NCBI GenBank assembly: GCA_905178155.1
Contig: CAJINV010000007.1
Span: 584,912-648,911 of the forward strand
Source: Amoebophrya sp. A120
Lineage: Eukaryota > Sar > Dinophyceae > Syndiniales > Amoebophryaceae
Length of the DNA stretch: 64,000 nt
Reading direction: 5' to 3'
Part shown: positions 44,774-55,849 of the stretch, piece after piece
How positions within the stretch are numbered: position 1 is the first letter of the stretch
Layout of the letters: the number at the start of each line of letters is the position of its first letter
The notes under the pieces: generated by a model
Told to the model about the DNA's origin: nothing
The model's input: the letters and a program-made list of their open reading frames with translations, nothing else
The model's database searches: none
Position numbers and translations under genes: made by a program

Positions 44774-47700
44774 ATGAACCAGCGGAAGAACCCCTTCGCG
44801 GGGGGCGGGCTCGGCGGCCGCGGACAGCACGGAGGTGCCAAACACGGGAGTCAGCATGACGAAAACCAAAATGACGATGAGAATCAAAACAACCCAGGAG
44901 ACGGCAGTGGCTCAAACAATTCCGGCAATTTGCTGGCCGAAACGTTCTATCAACTGCAAAAATGTCTGGGTCTGGAAGGTTGCAACGTGTCATGCTAAAT
45001 CTGAATCAGGCAAAATAAAAAACTGTGTTGCATAATTGCCAAAAGTTGTGCACTTTTGACCTAACCGAGAGGCAGTTTCTCATGCAGAATAGGCATTAGA
45101 ACGGTCTCGCGGAATCTGTCATGCTATGTCCTACATACCAGACGAGACCTCATGGGTTATGCGAAATATGCATGACAAACCTGGTGGCAATCTTCCAGAC
45201 CCAGACATATTTGCAGTTCATACCTTCTCCATCGAAACTCGGTTCAATGAGTTCTTCGACTCCCGCCCCGTCATGCTGTCGATGGCCTGTTTGACCGTAT
45301 TTGTCTTATGGGGTGACGACCTTCGGTTGTACGCGTTTCCGAAAGATTACGACCCGGTCTTCTACACCTTTTTCCTCATGGCCTTTCTCATTTTCTTTTT
45401 CGAGTTTATGGGGAACACGATCTGCAAGCCGGGTTACAAGGGCGGGTTCTTCTTCTGGCTGGATTTGATCGCGACATTTAGTTTGCTGATCGACATTCCC
45501 TGGGTCCTGGCACTGATCGAGAAGTTAATCGCGAGTAGTTCCGGGCAGTCGGACGACGAAGAATCGGGTGCAGCGTCGATCTATGCATTGCAAATGTGTC
45601 TGGGTCTGGAATGGTGTGAACTTGTGATGCGCATTTCACAACACACACAAATCTCTGATGCGTAGGCAGCAAAAGATGCCCACTTACTGTCACCAAAATG
45701 GAGGATTTGTCATGCGGATTCGGCATTGCGGAATCTTCTCGAAACCTGTGATGCTAGGGCTTCCATGCCAGAGCTTCTGTGTCATGCAAACACAGCACGA
45801 CAAAACTCTGCAGTCTTCCAGACCCAGACATCCTTGCATTTCATACGATCAACTCCACGGTCGCGACGGTGCGAACTGCCCGGGCGGTGCGGCTCGTGCG
45901 GTTGATCCGGTTGGTGCGAGTGGTGAAGCTGTGGTCCATGGTACGGAAGGCGAACGAGTTTTGGGAGTGTCAGGATTGAAATCGTCGAATTTGAAATACT
46001 AGTTTGTCATGCATAGAATACAGCCCACAAAGTGCCTGTCTTGCAGAGTAGGCAAGTGAGGTAGATCGTAAGCTTGTTGAGGGGTAGAAACTGAGCTGCT
46101 AAAGTAGGATGACAAAAGGCGTCTTCCTTACCCAAACAGCATGAGAGAAACTGGATTTCGGCTCTACCCAAATTTGTCATGCGCCACTTGGAAAGTGGGT
46201 TACAACTTTCATCCATTTTATGCATATACTTACAAACTTTGTCGGTTTCAATCCTGACACATCCATACGAATCCCAAACGGACGAGATGCTGCAGCAGCA
46301 ACAACGGAATGCGCAGAACGCGAAGCAAGCGGCTCTGAAGCGGGTGGAGGCAAGTCGGTTGGGGAAGTTGTTGTCGGAGATGACGACAAGACGGGTCGTC
46401 GTCATGGTACTGATGATGCTCTTCGTCTTACCGTTTCTCGACCCGGCGGATTTGGACAACTCCAAAGTGTTCGGTCTCTCGCTCCTGTTCTGGTTCGGCC
46501 GCAGCTGGTGCGACACGAATCCAAGTGGTGCGACATCTTCAGGTAGTTCCTCTTCCTCCTCCTCCGCGGCTTCTTCCAGTGACCACTACGGGTGTTCCGA
46601 GTTTCAAACGGAAAACTGGCTTTTTCTTGACGGGTGGCGGCTATGACCTACTCAAACGTTACAATCTCAAACGTTGCAATAGAGTCTGGAATTTGTTGTC
46701 TCGCATAATGAGCATGACAGACTCGCAGACCATTCCACTTTCTGCAACACAAATTTCGGCAGATTGTAGTCTGGTTTGGGACTCCGGAACTTGTCATGCG
46801 CAGTCCTATGAGACTTGGCTAGATCATGCACTTCTTGCATGACAGATTTGCAAGTTCTATTGTAACGTTTGAGATTGTAACGGTTGAGCAGGTCATAGCG
46901 GCACCTGGTGTTTTCCTATTCGCAGCTCAGCCGGGACCGCTATGAAGTGCAAATATGTCTGGGTCTGGATGAAAAGTGGAACTTGTAATGCGTGTCTTGC
47001 ATTTCTGGAAAATCTTCTGTGTTGCATGTGTAGCAAAAGAGGAGCTTCCACCTTTGTCATGCAAAAACGAGATTTGTAATGCGTGCTAGGCATCAACCGG
47101 CGTCTGAAAAACTTGTCATGCTTGGCTGCCATTGCATTTGCAAGCGCCTCCGTGAACATGCGCGACTCAGCATCACAGGTTTCCAGACCGAGACAAATTT
47201 GCATTTCATAACCGGTACGCAAGCACGACTGCGGACCACCTGAAACTGACCGAACCGCTGCTGTGGTATGCATTGCAAATATGTCTGGGACTGGAAGGTT
47301 GCAACTTGTGATGCTGTCCTCACATTCCAAAAGGATTGGTAGTGCAGGAGCAGCAAGAGAAGTCCAGTTTGTGCTACGTGGGGAAGGCATTTCTCATGCG
47401 GAATTTTAGAAATCTGTGATGCTAGATCATGCATTACAAGCATCGCCGGTCATGCGAAGTATGCATGACAAACGTGGCAATCTTCCAGACCCAGACATAT
47501 TTGCATTTGATATGTGGCTGCGGGTCCCCAATTGGGCGGACGGGGGGAAGATGAGCGACATCGCGTCGGTATCAATTGCAAAAATGTGGTCTGGGTCTGG
47601 AAGAGTCATGCTGCTTTTGCATGACACAGAAGGCCTGCCATGGAAGTTCTAGGATCACAGGTTTCGAGAAGCTTCCGCAAAAATGCCGAATCCGCATGAC

Positions 47701-50700
47701 AAATCCCCCATTCTGGTGACAGAAAGTGGCCAGCTTTTGCTGCCTGTGCATGAAAGATTTTTATGGGTTGTAAAATGCGCATCACAAGTTTGCATTCTTC
47801 CGGACCCAGACACTTTTGCATTTGATAGTCGGTGGTAACGGACAAGGGCTCGTGGTACGAAAACGCGTTCTGCGGCCGGCTGTTTCTGGTCACGAACGGG
47901 GACCACTGTCCGCATCGGGAGGACGAACTCGAGGATGTGATTTACATTCCCCCAAACACGGAGCAGATGATCATCGCAGTGGCCCGGTTTGACCGGTCGG
48001 AGTTTTCGCGGGAACAAGCAGCGGTCTCCATGCTGCAAACGTGTTTCGTGTGCATTCTCCTCGGTACGATGTCGATTCAGTTTCAGAACGACACGCAGTC
48101 ACTCGTGATTCGGCCGATCGAAAAGATGGTAAATATCATCAAGCAACTAGCGGAGGACCCGCTAGAGCCACCGAATCTTGACGAAGACGGAGAGGAGAAT
48201 GGGAACGGCAGTGCAAGTTCTATGGGCGGCGGTGGTGGCGGCTCTGGTGGGGGAGCAGGGGGGAATAGCGGTGATGGGAAAAATATCGTGTGCAAAAGTA
48301 TCGCATTCGTATTGCAGTCGTGCATTATAAATCTTTTTCTTAAAGGTAAATCCGCATATCAAATTCCATTACTCATGCTGAGGAAATTTGTAATGCATTC
48401 ATACGAGTACGATACTTTTGCAGTTCATAAAAGAGAAGAAGAAGAAAAATAAGGGGCCACAGCTGGAAACCACGATGCTTGAGAACACCATTTTGAAAAT
48501 CGGCGGATTGTTGCAGGTACAGAAGTTCTTACGTTTTTGAAGATGTCTGCACGCATGATTGGCGCAAGGAGGTGATCACGATCAGTACCTAGACCCGTAA
48601 AGAGAGCATGCGCATGAAAATGATCCCTCCCCAAGTAGTTCCTGCTTCTTTCTTTCGAGAGCCGCTATAGAAATCACCTCGAAATTTTACTTTACTTAGG
48701 TTGGTTTCGGCGAGGCCGGTGCACAGATCATCGGGAAGAACATGTCATCCGGCGACGGCGAGCTGAATATCATGATGCCGGGGTCGAAAGTGGAGTCCAT
48801 TTTTGGTTTCGTGGATATCCGGCAGTTCACCGACACGACAGAGTGTTTGGAGGAAGACGTCATGGTGTTTGTCAACTCCATATCAAATGTAAAAATGTCT
48901 GGGTCTGGAGGAATGCCACTTGTTATGCTGCATTTGGATTCCAGAAAAATCTGTATTGCATGAGTACCAAAAGGAATGTAATTTTTGCTACACGGAGAGG
49001 GCATATGTCATGCGCAATAGGCATCAAGAAGCTCTGAAAAAATCTGTGATGCTAGGGCATGCATCACAGACATCAGGGCTCATGCAAAACGTGCATGACA
49101 AGTGTCAGAATGTTCCAGATCCAGACATTTTTACAGTTGATACTCCATCGGCTACATTGTGCACAAGTGCGTCCACCGCTGGTCTGGGGTGGCGAACAAA
49201 AACATCGTACTCAGACGAAAAGATCTCCCCTCCCCATACTGAAAGCGCATCCGTGTGAAAATCTGTGATGCAGATCTGTGGCCACAAATCCTGTCTGTCT
49301 TGCAAGAAGGCAAACCCAGAGAGTCCGCCGCATTATGCAGGCGGTTTGTGATGCTGGTCGGCTTACAGCGTCGACATCTGTCATGCCAGTCTCCTACATC
49401 AAAACCTTGCGACTCCGGCTTGGCATATGCCTGCAGTCCTCTCCTGCAAGACAAATTTGTGTACGGAAATGCAGCATGAGAAACTTCGTTTTGATATCGG
49501 GAGGGGGGATTTTTCCTTTTGGTACATCGGGGACGCCTTCCTCGTGCTGTGGAAGATTCCGGACCGGAACAGTTTCGGGTCAAATGGAGGGAGTAGTGGT
49601 GGGCTGTTCGGGTCCCACGGCTCGGCGGGGAGCAGCCAGCTGCAGGTAGCCGACATTGCGGACCGGAGTTTGGTAACCACTGCAAAAGTATCGTACTCGT
49701 AGAACCTAATCCCAACACTGTGTGCTGCTGACAATATTATGTCCTCCCTACTGAATCCAGATCAGCATCACAAATTCTTCTATTAGTATTTACATTGCTT
49801 GACTTCCGGGTTCTGGTACGGCATACCCCCGGCGAGAGGTGACCTTGACAGGTGACCTCGACAGGTGACCGTGACAGGTGACCTCGACAGGTGACCTTGA
49901 CAGGTGACCTTGACAGGTGACCTCGACAGGTGACCCGGACAGGTGGCCACGACAGGCGACGACGACAGGCGAAGCGAGAGGTGAAACGAGAGGCGACGCG
50001 ACAGGCGAGGAAAGAGGATAAATCACAGCTGAGGCCAACACCTACGCGCGTTTCGTTCTTGACGTGAAAAGCAAATATTTGCGACGCAGAAAATGAAAAA
50101 GATAAAAGGGCAAAGACACAAAGAACTGGCCCCACACACAAAGACGTTTCTGCGTCGCCATGAAAAAATAAAAAAGCGCTTACTTCTGCAACCAATGCAC
50201 GCCCGGGAGACCGTCTCCCGGAGACGGCTGCTTACTTCGCCTCCGGAATCGGGAATGAGTTGCGCATCAATATTAGAGAACTTCTCTTCAGCAGCCGGGC
50301 AGAGATATCGCCTTTGCTTCTATTTCATTTTTGTCTTGCAAAATGCAGGCACCTAATTCATCCTTTTGTTTTGCCAATAGCGCACTAAGCCACCATGCGC
50401 GCGCCTGGTGTGAGGCGAGGGGCGGACGCTGTCCGCCCCGAAGGCGAACACCCTTTCCCCACTAGCGCCACTAGGGACGGGCACAAGGCCCCAGCGTGGG
50501 GACCCTGTCCCCACGCGTGGGTCTTGTTTTTCATGCTGCGCAAATTTGTCATTCGGTGCTGGCTACTAGAACTATCCAGTGCGACACTTTTGCAAAAATG
50601 CATATTTGTTCGCGTTTCTCAAAATCATCGCTGAGGCAAAGCGGTCCGAGCGCATCAAGTCCTTCGCGAGTCACCCCCGGATCATCCAGAAATTTGGCAA

Positions 50701-53700
50701 AAACTGTATAACCTGCTCAGGTGTTACAATCTCAAGCGTTACAATAGAATATGGAAATCTGTCATGCAAGAAATGCATTATCTACTTAGCCAACTCTCGC
50801 AGGATTGCGCATGACAAGTTCTGGAGTCCCAAACCGCGCTGCAATTATCTGGCGTAGTTTGTATTGCGGAAAGTGGAACGCTGTCCGAGTCTGTCATGCT
50901 CATTGTGCAATACAAAACCCGGACTGTATTGCAACGTTTGAGATTGCAACGTTTGAGCAGGTCATAAACTGCGAGGTCTGCCGGTTTGGGCTTGGGCTGC
51001 ACGTCGGGTGGGCGATCGAAGGTCCAATATCCTGTGTAAAAACGCCCTTACCCCAAAGTTAAGTTGGGAATTTGGCAAGACAAGTCGACCATCTTTGGGA
51101 CTCACGCATAGCAAGTTCTTTGGCTTCTACGCAGTGCAGTCGTGCCTAGCTAGGTCAAACGCATCACAGATCCAGTCTGGCACCCTGATTAGCGCATGAC
51201 AGGTTTTTCCCAGATGCCACTAGGTAATGCCTCTCATAGAGTGAGCGGCATGACACACATTCTGAGCATGCAGATCTGCATGACAGCTATTGGGTGGGGA
51301 AGTTTCTCCTCAGGGTATCCAATCGGCAGTGACTACAAAATCGACGCGAGTTACCTGAGTCCGCACGTGAATATCACGATGTCGCTGGAGGCCTGGACGA
51401 AGATTTACCTGGTGAATCTGCTCCTGTCCGAGCCACTGTACCTCTTCCTGTCGCTGAAGGCCAAACAACGGTGTCGGAAGATCGACATGGTGAGCATTTC
51501 GACGGACATATGCAATGCAAAAGCATCGTACTAGTACAAATTGCATTACAAAGTAGCCCACCATTACAAATTGAATTTGTAATGCTGATTTACCCTGAGA
51601 AAGAGATTTGTAATGCATAAATGCAATTAGAATTACTACGAGTGCGATACTTTTGCACAGGATAGGACAATGCTAGTAGCAACGCGACAGTGGTCTTGTC
51701 CACTTCTACTTCCGGAGCAGGAACGAGCTCGTCAGGTACCGGTGGCGGCGCCCAGGACGCGGGTGGCGAGGGCGGAAGTGGTCTTGCTGGATCTGTTACG
51801 AGTCTCGGCGCAGGAGGAGCAAGTGCGGCTCCGACTAGAACCGCATATCACAGGAAAAAAGTGTTACAGTTACACATCTCTTGGAACTTCTGCATCACAA
51901 ATTTGCTCTGCATGCCGAAGAAAACTTGTAATGCGCAGACCATAAGGGAAAACACGAATGGAATGAGGCTGGCAATTGTTTCCTGCATGACAGAGGTTGT
52001 CTGTCTTGCTTGTCTCGCATGAGAGTGTGTAACTGTAACACTTTTTTCTCACGATACCGCGGGCGCGCTGTTAAGTAGTTCCGGTTCGGTGTTACTGGCA
52101 TCTGGTGGCGCTGTATCAAGTGCAAATATGTCTGGGTCTGGAAGGTTGGAACTTGTGATGCTAACTTTGGACTCTAAAAAAAACTGTATTGCATGACCAG
52201 CAAGAGGAGTCTAGTTATTTGCGCTACGCGGGGAGGGCGTTTGTCGTGCGGCGTAGGCATCAGGAAGCCCTCTAGAAATCTGTGATGCTAGGTCGTGCAT
52301 TACAGACGTCCTGGGTCATGCAAAACATGCATGACAAGTCTCAGAATCTTCCAGACCCAGACATATTTGCATTTGATACGCTGGCGCGTCGCACGGGGCC
52401 GGGTCGTCAAGCACCAATGGGAAGCCGTTTGGGCTGTACACCTTTCCCATGGATGTCACCAACTGCGTCGCCACCACGCCGTATCAATTTCTCGAGCAGC
52501 ACCGGTCGCCGGGCGACGTGTGGAAACCGGAATCATTGTCCGAGAATGTCTATCAAATGCAGCTCAATATGTCGGAGTCTGGAAGAATGCAACCTGTGAT
52601 GCTAAGTTTGGAATCTAAAAAAATCTGTAAATGCATGAGCAGCAATAAAAGGAGTCGACTTGTTTTTGCTACGCGGCGAGGGCGTTTCTCATCATGCGGG
52701 ATAGGCATCAAGAAGATGCCCGCAAAAAATCTGTGATGCTGCTGCATACACCACAGACATCATGGGTGGTCATGCAAGGTGTGCATTTGACAAACCTTGC
52801 ATCCCTCTAGTGACCACATTCATATTTGCAAAACTGCATAATGTCAACACGGATGTTATAGAGATGCGCGACGGGGTGGAGTTTTTGTTCCTGATCGACA
52901 AAGTATGACAGTGCACATAGCTGCCCCTCCCCCTCATTCGTATAGCATGAACGGCAATACAAGCATCAGCAAGAGTGCCGGTTTTGCATGACAGATTTGC
53001 ACCGGAGTATAGTGCTATTTGGGCTAGTGCCAGAACTTGTCATGCATAATAGTGACAGGAGGGAAAGCGTGGATTTGGTAGTTTGCATGAGAAATGAGAA
53101 CGAGTGGGAGTTGTGCACTTTCATACAAAGACGTGCATCTGCTGCAGAAAAACGTTCCGGGTTTTGATCCAGACCTGCTGCAAGTCAACTGCTCTACGCA
53201 GCTGGAGGTGAAAGCGAAACAGAGAATATGCAAACAAAAAAAGTGTTACAGTTACACATTGTGTTGCGGCAAGCCCTGTCATGCCGGATATGCACAAGAA
53301 CACAATTTCATGAGTGTTTTCCCTTGTGATCTCTGTCATGCAAGGCAAGTTCGTCTTAGTGAGCCGAAGGCACTACAAATGTGTAAACTGTAACACTTTT
53401 TTTGTGCGACAGCGCAAAGCGCTCAGCTACTACCTCGCGGGCGATTGGCGCTTGGCCAGGGAGTATTACGAGGATTTGCTCGGGAATAGTAATTCCCAGT
53501 CAGGAACAACAGCAAATAAGGGAAAAAATAATCCTGATGGAGGTACTAGTGGTAAAAACACTTCTTCAGCATCCCAAGCCGGTGGTGGAATGATGTCAGA
53601 TGGCGACCAAAATAAACAAGCACCGGGAGTTGTAGATTCTGAGAATGAGGATGCCAGTGACGCAATCTCCAAGTCTACGCTTTCCAATGTGACCGTGAGC

Positions 53701-54000
53701 ACCGCCGGTACGCTTGGAACAACAACGACGACGACAACGGCGGCTTTGAATCTAAATCAAAACAACAAAAAAGACCACGACGGCGTAGGACCACGAACAA
53801 ATAGTAGTAGAAACAAGGGGGAGCAGCCGAACAATAATGCGAAAACCACGACTGGCACTGGGGTGGATACCTGCGCTCAAGTGGTTTACGAGTACATGAA
53901 ATCGTTCGAGTTCGTATCTAGATGGAGACCAGTTCATCTCGCATCCACTTGGTGTCATTGTGTCAGTGCAATAACCGTTGCGTTTGGCATGATGCGCTAA
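44774..54000 (+). CDS. Voltage-sensor-linked class III adenylate cyclase, 21 exons
   Basis: Exons: 44774-44947, 45228-45581, 45851-45959, 46273-46641, 46903-46940, 47216-47266, 47518-47569, 47833-48283, 48435-48516, 48700-48880, 49148-49207, 49530-49673, 50610-50706, 50972-51027, 51323-51508, 51670-51845, 52062-52113, 52384-52550, 52846-52903, 53131-53226, 53417-54000. Total 3537 nt, 1178 codons plus stop. Residues about 70-205 form a voltage-sensor-like bundle; S4 reads RTARAVRLVRLIRLVRVVKL, with a basic residue at every third position. No pore motif follows. Next come a Gln-rich helix, a membrane span (about 253-270), an extracellular-type region, a second span (about 447-467) and a HAMP-like linker (RPIEKMVNIIKQL). 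The cyclase domain (about 590-790) has metal Asp residues in FVDIRQFTD and NIGDAFLVLW, then GLHVGWAIEG and YKIDASYLSPHVN. It should make cAMP; cGMP is possible. The last 30 residues are uncertain. Confidence 0.87.
44948..45222. mobile_element. Intronic TIR element, family A
   Basis: 275 bp, TATCAACTGC to GCAGTTCATA, flanks CGTTC/CCTTC. Removal joins LLAETF to SIETRF at the start of the voltage-sensor region. Confidence 0.92.
45582..45845. mobile_element. Intronic TIR element, family A, subtype 2
   Basis: 264 bp, TATGCATTGC to GCATTTCATA, flanked by CGATC (45577-45581, 45846-45850). Removal joins SGAASI to NSTVAT just before S4. Interior matches the inverted copy at 47570. Confidence 0.95.
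45960..46267. mobile_element. Intronic TIR element, family K
   Basis: 308 bp, TTTGGGAGTGTCAGG to CACATCCATA, TIR GTCAGGATTGAAATCG, flanks CGAGT/CGAAT. Removal joins VRKANE to SQTDEM. Second copy, inverted, at 63272 (307 bp). Confidence 0.9.
46642..46897. mobile_element. Intronic TIR element, family G
   Basis: 256 bp, TATGACCTACTCAAACG to GAGCAGGTCATA, flanked by GCGGC (46637-46641, 46898-46902). Removal joins LDGWR to HLVFSY. Interior is inverted relative to the copy at 50707 in the same gene. Confidence 0.95.
46941..47210. mobile_element. Intronic TIR element, family A
   Basis: 270 bp, TATGAAGTGC to GCATTTCATA, flanks ACCGC/ACCGG. Removal joins LSRDR to YASTTA. Only 38 coding bases separate it from the preceding G element. 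Confidence 0.92.
47267..47512. mobile_element. Intronic TIR element, family A
   Basis: 246 bp, TATGCATTGC to GCATTTGATA, flanked by TGTGG (47262-47266, 47513-47517). Removal joins TEPLLW to LRVPNW. Confidence 0.95.
47570..47827. mobile_element. Intronic TIR element, family A subtype 2, inverted
   Basis: 258 bp, TATCAATTGC to GCATTTGATA, flanked by GTCGG (47565-47569, 47828-47832). Interior is the reverse complement of the copy at 45582. Removal joins SDIAS to VVTDKG. Confidence 0.95.
48284..48429. mobile_element. Intronic TIR element, family D
   Basis: 146 bp, TATCGTGTGCAAAAG to GCAGTTCATA, flanks AAAAA/AAAGA. Removal continues a lysine run (DGKKKKKKNKG) in frame. Confidence 0.9.
48517..48699 (+). 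other. Canonical GT-AG intron, 183 bp
   Basis: Donor TTGCAG|GTACAG and acceptor TTTACTTAG|GTTGG. Joins IGGLLQ to VGFGEA in phase 0. No TIR, no direct repeat; the only ordinary intron recognised in the cyclase gene. Confidence 0.9.
48881..49142. mobile_element. Intronic TIR element, family A
   Basis: 262 bp, TATCAAATGT to ACAGTTGATA, flanked by CTCCA (48876-48880, 49143-49147). Removal joins MVFVNS to IGYIVH inside the cyclase domain. Confidence 0.96.
49208..49524. mobile_element. Intronic TIR element, family C
   Basis: 317 bp, TACTCAGACG to CCTTTTGGTA (ends TAC/GTA), flanked by CATCG (49203-49207, 49525-49529). It splits the glycine codon just before the second metal Asp: removal restores ANKNI-G-DAFLVLW. 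Confidence 0.95.
49838..50010. repeat. 12-bp minisatellite inside a D element
   Basis: Head-to-tail units GGTGACCTYGACA, about 14 copies, drifting toward GGCGACGCGACA at the 3' side. Direct repeats without spacers, so not a CRISPR array. Confidence 0.9.
50385..50525. repeat. GC-rich hairpin cluster inside a D element
   Basis: Two strong stem-loops: GGGGCGGAC/GTCCGCCCC near 50420-50440 and GCGTGGGGAC/GTCCCCACGC near 50490-50515. Base composition differs from the surrounding element, which suggests a separate insertion. Confidence 0.65.
50707..50966. mobile_element. Intronic TIR element, family G
   Basis: 260 bp, TATAACCTGCTC to GAGCAGGTCATA, flanked by AACTG (50702-50706, 50967-50971). Reverse orientation relative to 46642. 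Removal joins FGKNC to EVCRFG. Confidence 0.95.
51028..51317. mobile_element. Intronic TIR element, family J
   Basis: 290 bp, TATCCTGTGTAAAAACGCCC to CTCAGGGTA, flanked by TCCAA (51023-51027, 51318-51322). Removal joins AIEGP to IGSDYK within the conserved cyclase core. Confidence 0.94.
51509..51664. mobile_element. Intronic TIR element, family D
   Basis: 156 bp, TATGCAATGCAAAAG to GCACAGGATA, flanked by GGACA (51504-51508, 51665-51669). Removal joins SISTD to NASSNA. Confidence 0.94.
51846..52056. mobile_element. Intronic TIR element, family B, inverted copy
   Basis: 211 bp, TATCACAGGAAAAAAGTG to CTCACGATA, flanks CCGCA/CCGCG. Same orientation as 12922, opposite to 8583 and 35079. Removal joins APTRTA to GALLSS. 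Confidence 0.92.
52114..52378. mobile_element. Intronic TIR element, family A
   Basis: 265 bp, TATCAAGTGC to GCATTTGATA, flanked by CGCTG (52109-52113, 52379-52383). Removal joins ASGGA to GASHGA. Confidence 0.95.
52551..52840. mobile_element. Intronic TIR element, family A, diverged
   Basis: 290 bp, TATCAAATGCAGCTC to AAAACTGCATA, flanked by ATGTC (52546-52550, 52841-52845). Inner right TIR decayed. Removal joins LSENV to NTDVIE. Confidence 0.9.
52904..53125. mobile_element. Intronic TIR element, family F, inverted copy
   Basis: 222 bp, TATGACAGTGC to GCACTTTCATA, flanked by CAAAG (52899-52903, 53126-53130). Interior reads opposite to 42469. Removal joins FLIDK to DVHLLQ. Confidence 0.94.
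53227..53411. mobile_element. Intronic TIR element, family B, shortened
   Basis: 185 bp, TATGCAAACAAAAAAAGTG to TTGTGCGACA, flanks GAGAA/GCGCA. Shorter than other B copies (208-211). Removal joins AKQR to KALSYYLAGDW, a typical cyclase C-terminal helix. Confidence 0.82.
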
Positions 54001-54075
54001 TGTCGGCTTCTCAGATTCAGGATCAGTATCCAGTTACATGCGGCACAGCTACACTGTTTGCTATGACATATAGAC

Positions 54076-54121
54076 CATTATGCGAGACGTCGCTTGATTC
54101 GTGTTGAACTTGAAAGCTGGC
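54076..54121 (+). repeat. Dispersed repeat, copy 1
   Basis: Begins CATTATGCGAGACGTCGCTT and continues to GAACTTGAAAGCTGGC. Nearly identical to copies at 55469 and 56653, all in the same orientation. Confidence 0.9.
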
Positions 54122-55468
54122 AGGACTCCACGCAAGACGGCTATGCGATCGTGAGAAAACGGCGCCAGGCCTGACCCCAACAAAAGAAGGGCACTGGCAG
54201 CGGCTTCTCCCACAGGCTGGGCGCACTGTTCATGGCCCCCCGCTTGCTTGGCTCGCCTCGCCTGACACTCACAAACGACACGTAGGACGACCCGGCTATC
54301 GCGCACTTGCATACACCTGCCAAAGCCCCCGCTAAAGATTGCAGGCCACTGCCTCCGGGGGTGCTTGGGTTGGCTAATTTGCCTCCTTGGCAGGTCGCGT
54401 CCTGAGGGGGCGGGCACACTGATGCCGGTGTGCTGCCCCAAAGAGCCGAACCAGCGGCGCCACTTTTCTAAAAGTCGCGGCCCCGGGCCTCCGCGGATTC
54501 TTGGGATTCTTGGAAGAAACACGCACCCGCGGGACCCCTAAAAGGGGTTTTTTCCGGAACCCTTGTAGCAGTGGGGGAAGCTTCCAAAAGTAGTGCTTTT
54601 GGGTACCCCTCCCGGAGGGTCCTCGGAAAGGCTCGCGCATCACGGAAAACCTTCCGTCTTAGAAGCCCCGGGCACATATTTCCATAGGGGCGCAGGCCTT
54701 CCCCGACTGCTTCTGGGCGATGCTGGCATAGGCCCAAAGACCTGCCCGCGCTAGAGGTAGGCAGCAAAAGGCGCAGGCCGCCGGTGCCTACCCCTGGTTC
54801 GCCTTTTTCCAGTGCGCCCGCCTCCTGCAGTTTGTGTCGGCTAAATCATGGCGCAAAACACTACGGCCTTGAAAACTCCCCACACCAAAGACACTAGCGG
54901 CTATTGTTATGGATGCACTGCCGCCTGCAGGCTTCGCGCGGTGAAGTTGTGCCGCATGTGGCTGCGCTACTGAAGCGCGGCCCGCCTGGTTCGGCGCCCA
55001 CTGCTTTATGCAAAAGCAGGTATGCGTTCGCGCACAGGGAGGGCGCATCCGCAAAGCCTTCGCCACGAACGCGGGCGCGCCGAGTCGATGGGAAACCAAA
55101 AACGCGGCCCAATGTTGCGCGGCATCGTCGAGGTTTGCCCAACCTGTGCAAGGCCTCTACTTGCTCGAAGTGTGCCCGCGCGGCGGGGCATGCGCATCAC
55201 CAACACATAGGGGCGCGCCCCTTGGTGCACTTCGGGACGCCGTGGCGCCTCGCCAACAGCGAATGCCACGCGGCGGGCCCTCCACGAAGTGGGTCCCGGA
55301 GGAGCTTGACGTGGCCAGCCTCCAAGCTGATAGACACAGGCCCTGTGGGAACGGGGCGCGATGTCTTCGAGTGTCGCCCAAGTGCTCGGAACCCAAATCG
55401 TCATGCGAAAAAAAATGCATATCAAAATTTTCAGCATACTTGAAAAAAGCGTCGTTGACGCCACCATA

Positions 55469-55509
55469 ATTATGCGAGACGTCGCTTGCTTCGTGTTGAA
55501 CTTGAAAGC
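55469..55509 (+). repeat. Dispersed repeat, copy 2
   Basis: Begins ATTATGCGAGACGTCGCTTG and ends AACTTGAAAGC; one clear base difference (GCTTGCTTC instead of GCTTGATTC). Confidence 0.88.
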
Positions 55510-55633
55510 AAATTCATTGCCAATTATCATGCTGGCGATTTGTATACGCAGAAACGAACAAGGACAAAGGAAAGCGCTCCCTTTGTCCTTCGAAGGTTCC
55601 AGCTGCCGCTCGTGGGAGAACAAAAAAGCTGTA

Positions 55634-55712
55634 ACCTGAGTAAAGATTTTACTCAGGTCCGGTGGCCTGAGTAAACTAAAACTTTTACTCGGGTCCGATG
55701 GCCTGAGTAAAA
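55634..55712. repeat. Hairpin repeat pair (CTCAGG...CCTGAG)
   Basis: Two adjacent palindromes, TTTACTCAGG with CCTGAGTAAA around an 8-base TCCGGTGG-like loop. A further copy is at 56123-56163, so the 97-bp tandem array is bracketed by these hairpins. Confidence 0.8.
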
Positions 55713-55849
55713 TCTTCATCGGGAGGGGTCATGAGGGGCAGGGCCATGCCTAAAAAATCTTTCGCGGGCGATCGGGTGGAGAAAGCCCGCTGAAAAAAAA
55801 AAAAACTTTTGGGGCTTCCAAGCTGCATTGTCTCCAGAGACCTTTTCTC

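Larger units (their letters stand above)
49674..50604. mobile_element. Intronic TIR element, family D, 931 bp, with minisatellite
   Basis: TAACCACTGCAAAAGTATCG to AAAATGCATA, flanks TTTGG/TTTGT. About six times longer than other D copies. It has gained a GGTGACC minisatellite and a hairpin-rich GC segment. Removal joins ADRSLV to AFLKII in frame. Confidence 0.85.

Noticed and set aside
49838-50010. Regular repeats that could suggest a CRISPR array
   Set aside because: The units are 12 bp, contiguous and without unique spacers, in a eukaryotic intron; this is a minisatellite.
54061-55719. Long overlapping minus- and plus-strand frames
   Set aside because: GC-rich sequence with few stop codons; frames overlap on both strands and carry no recognisable domain or paralogue.
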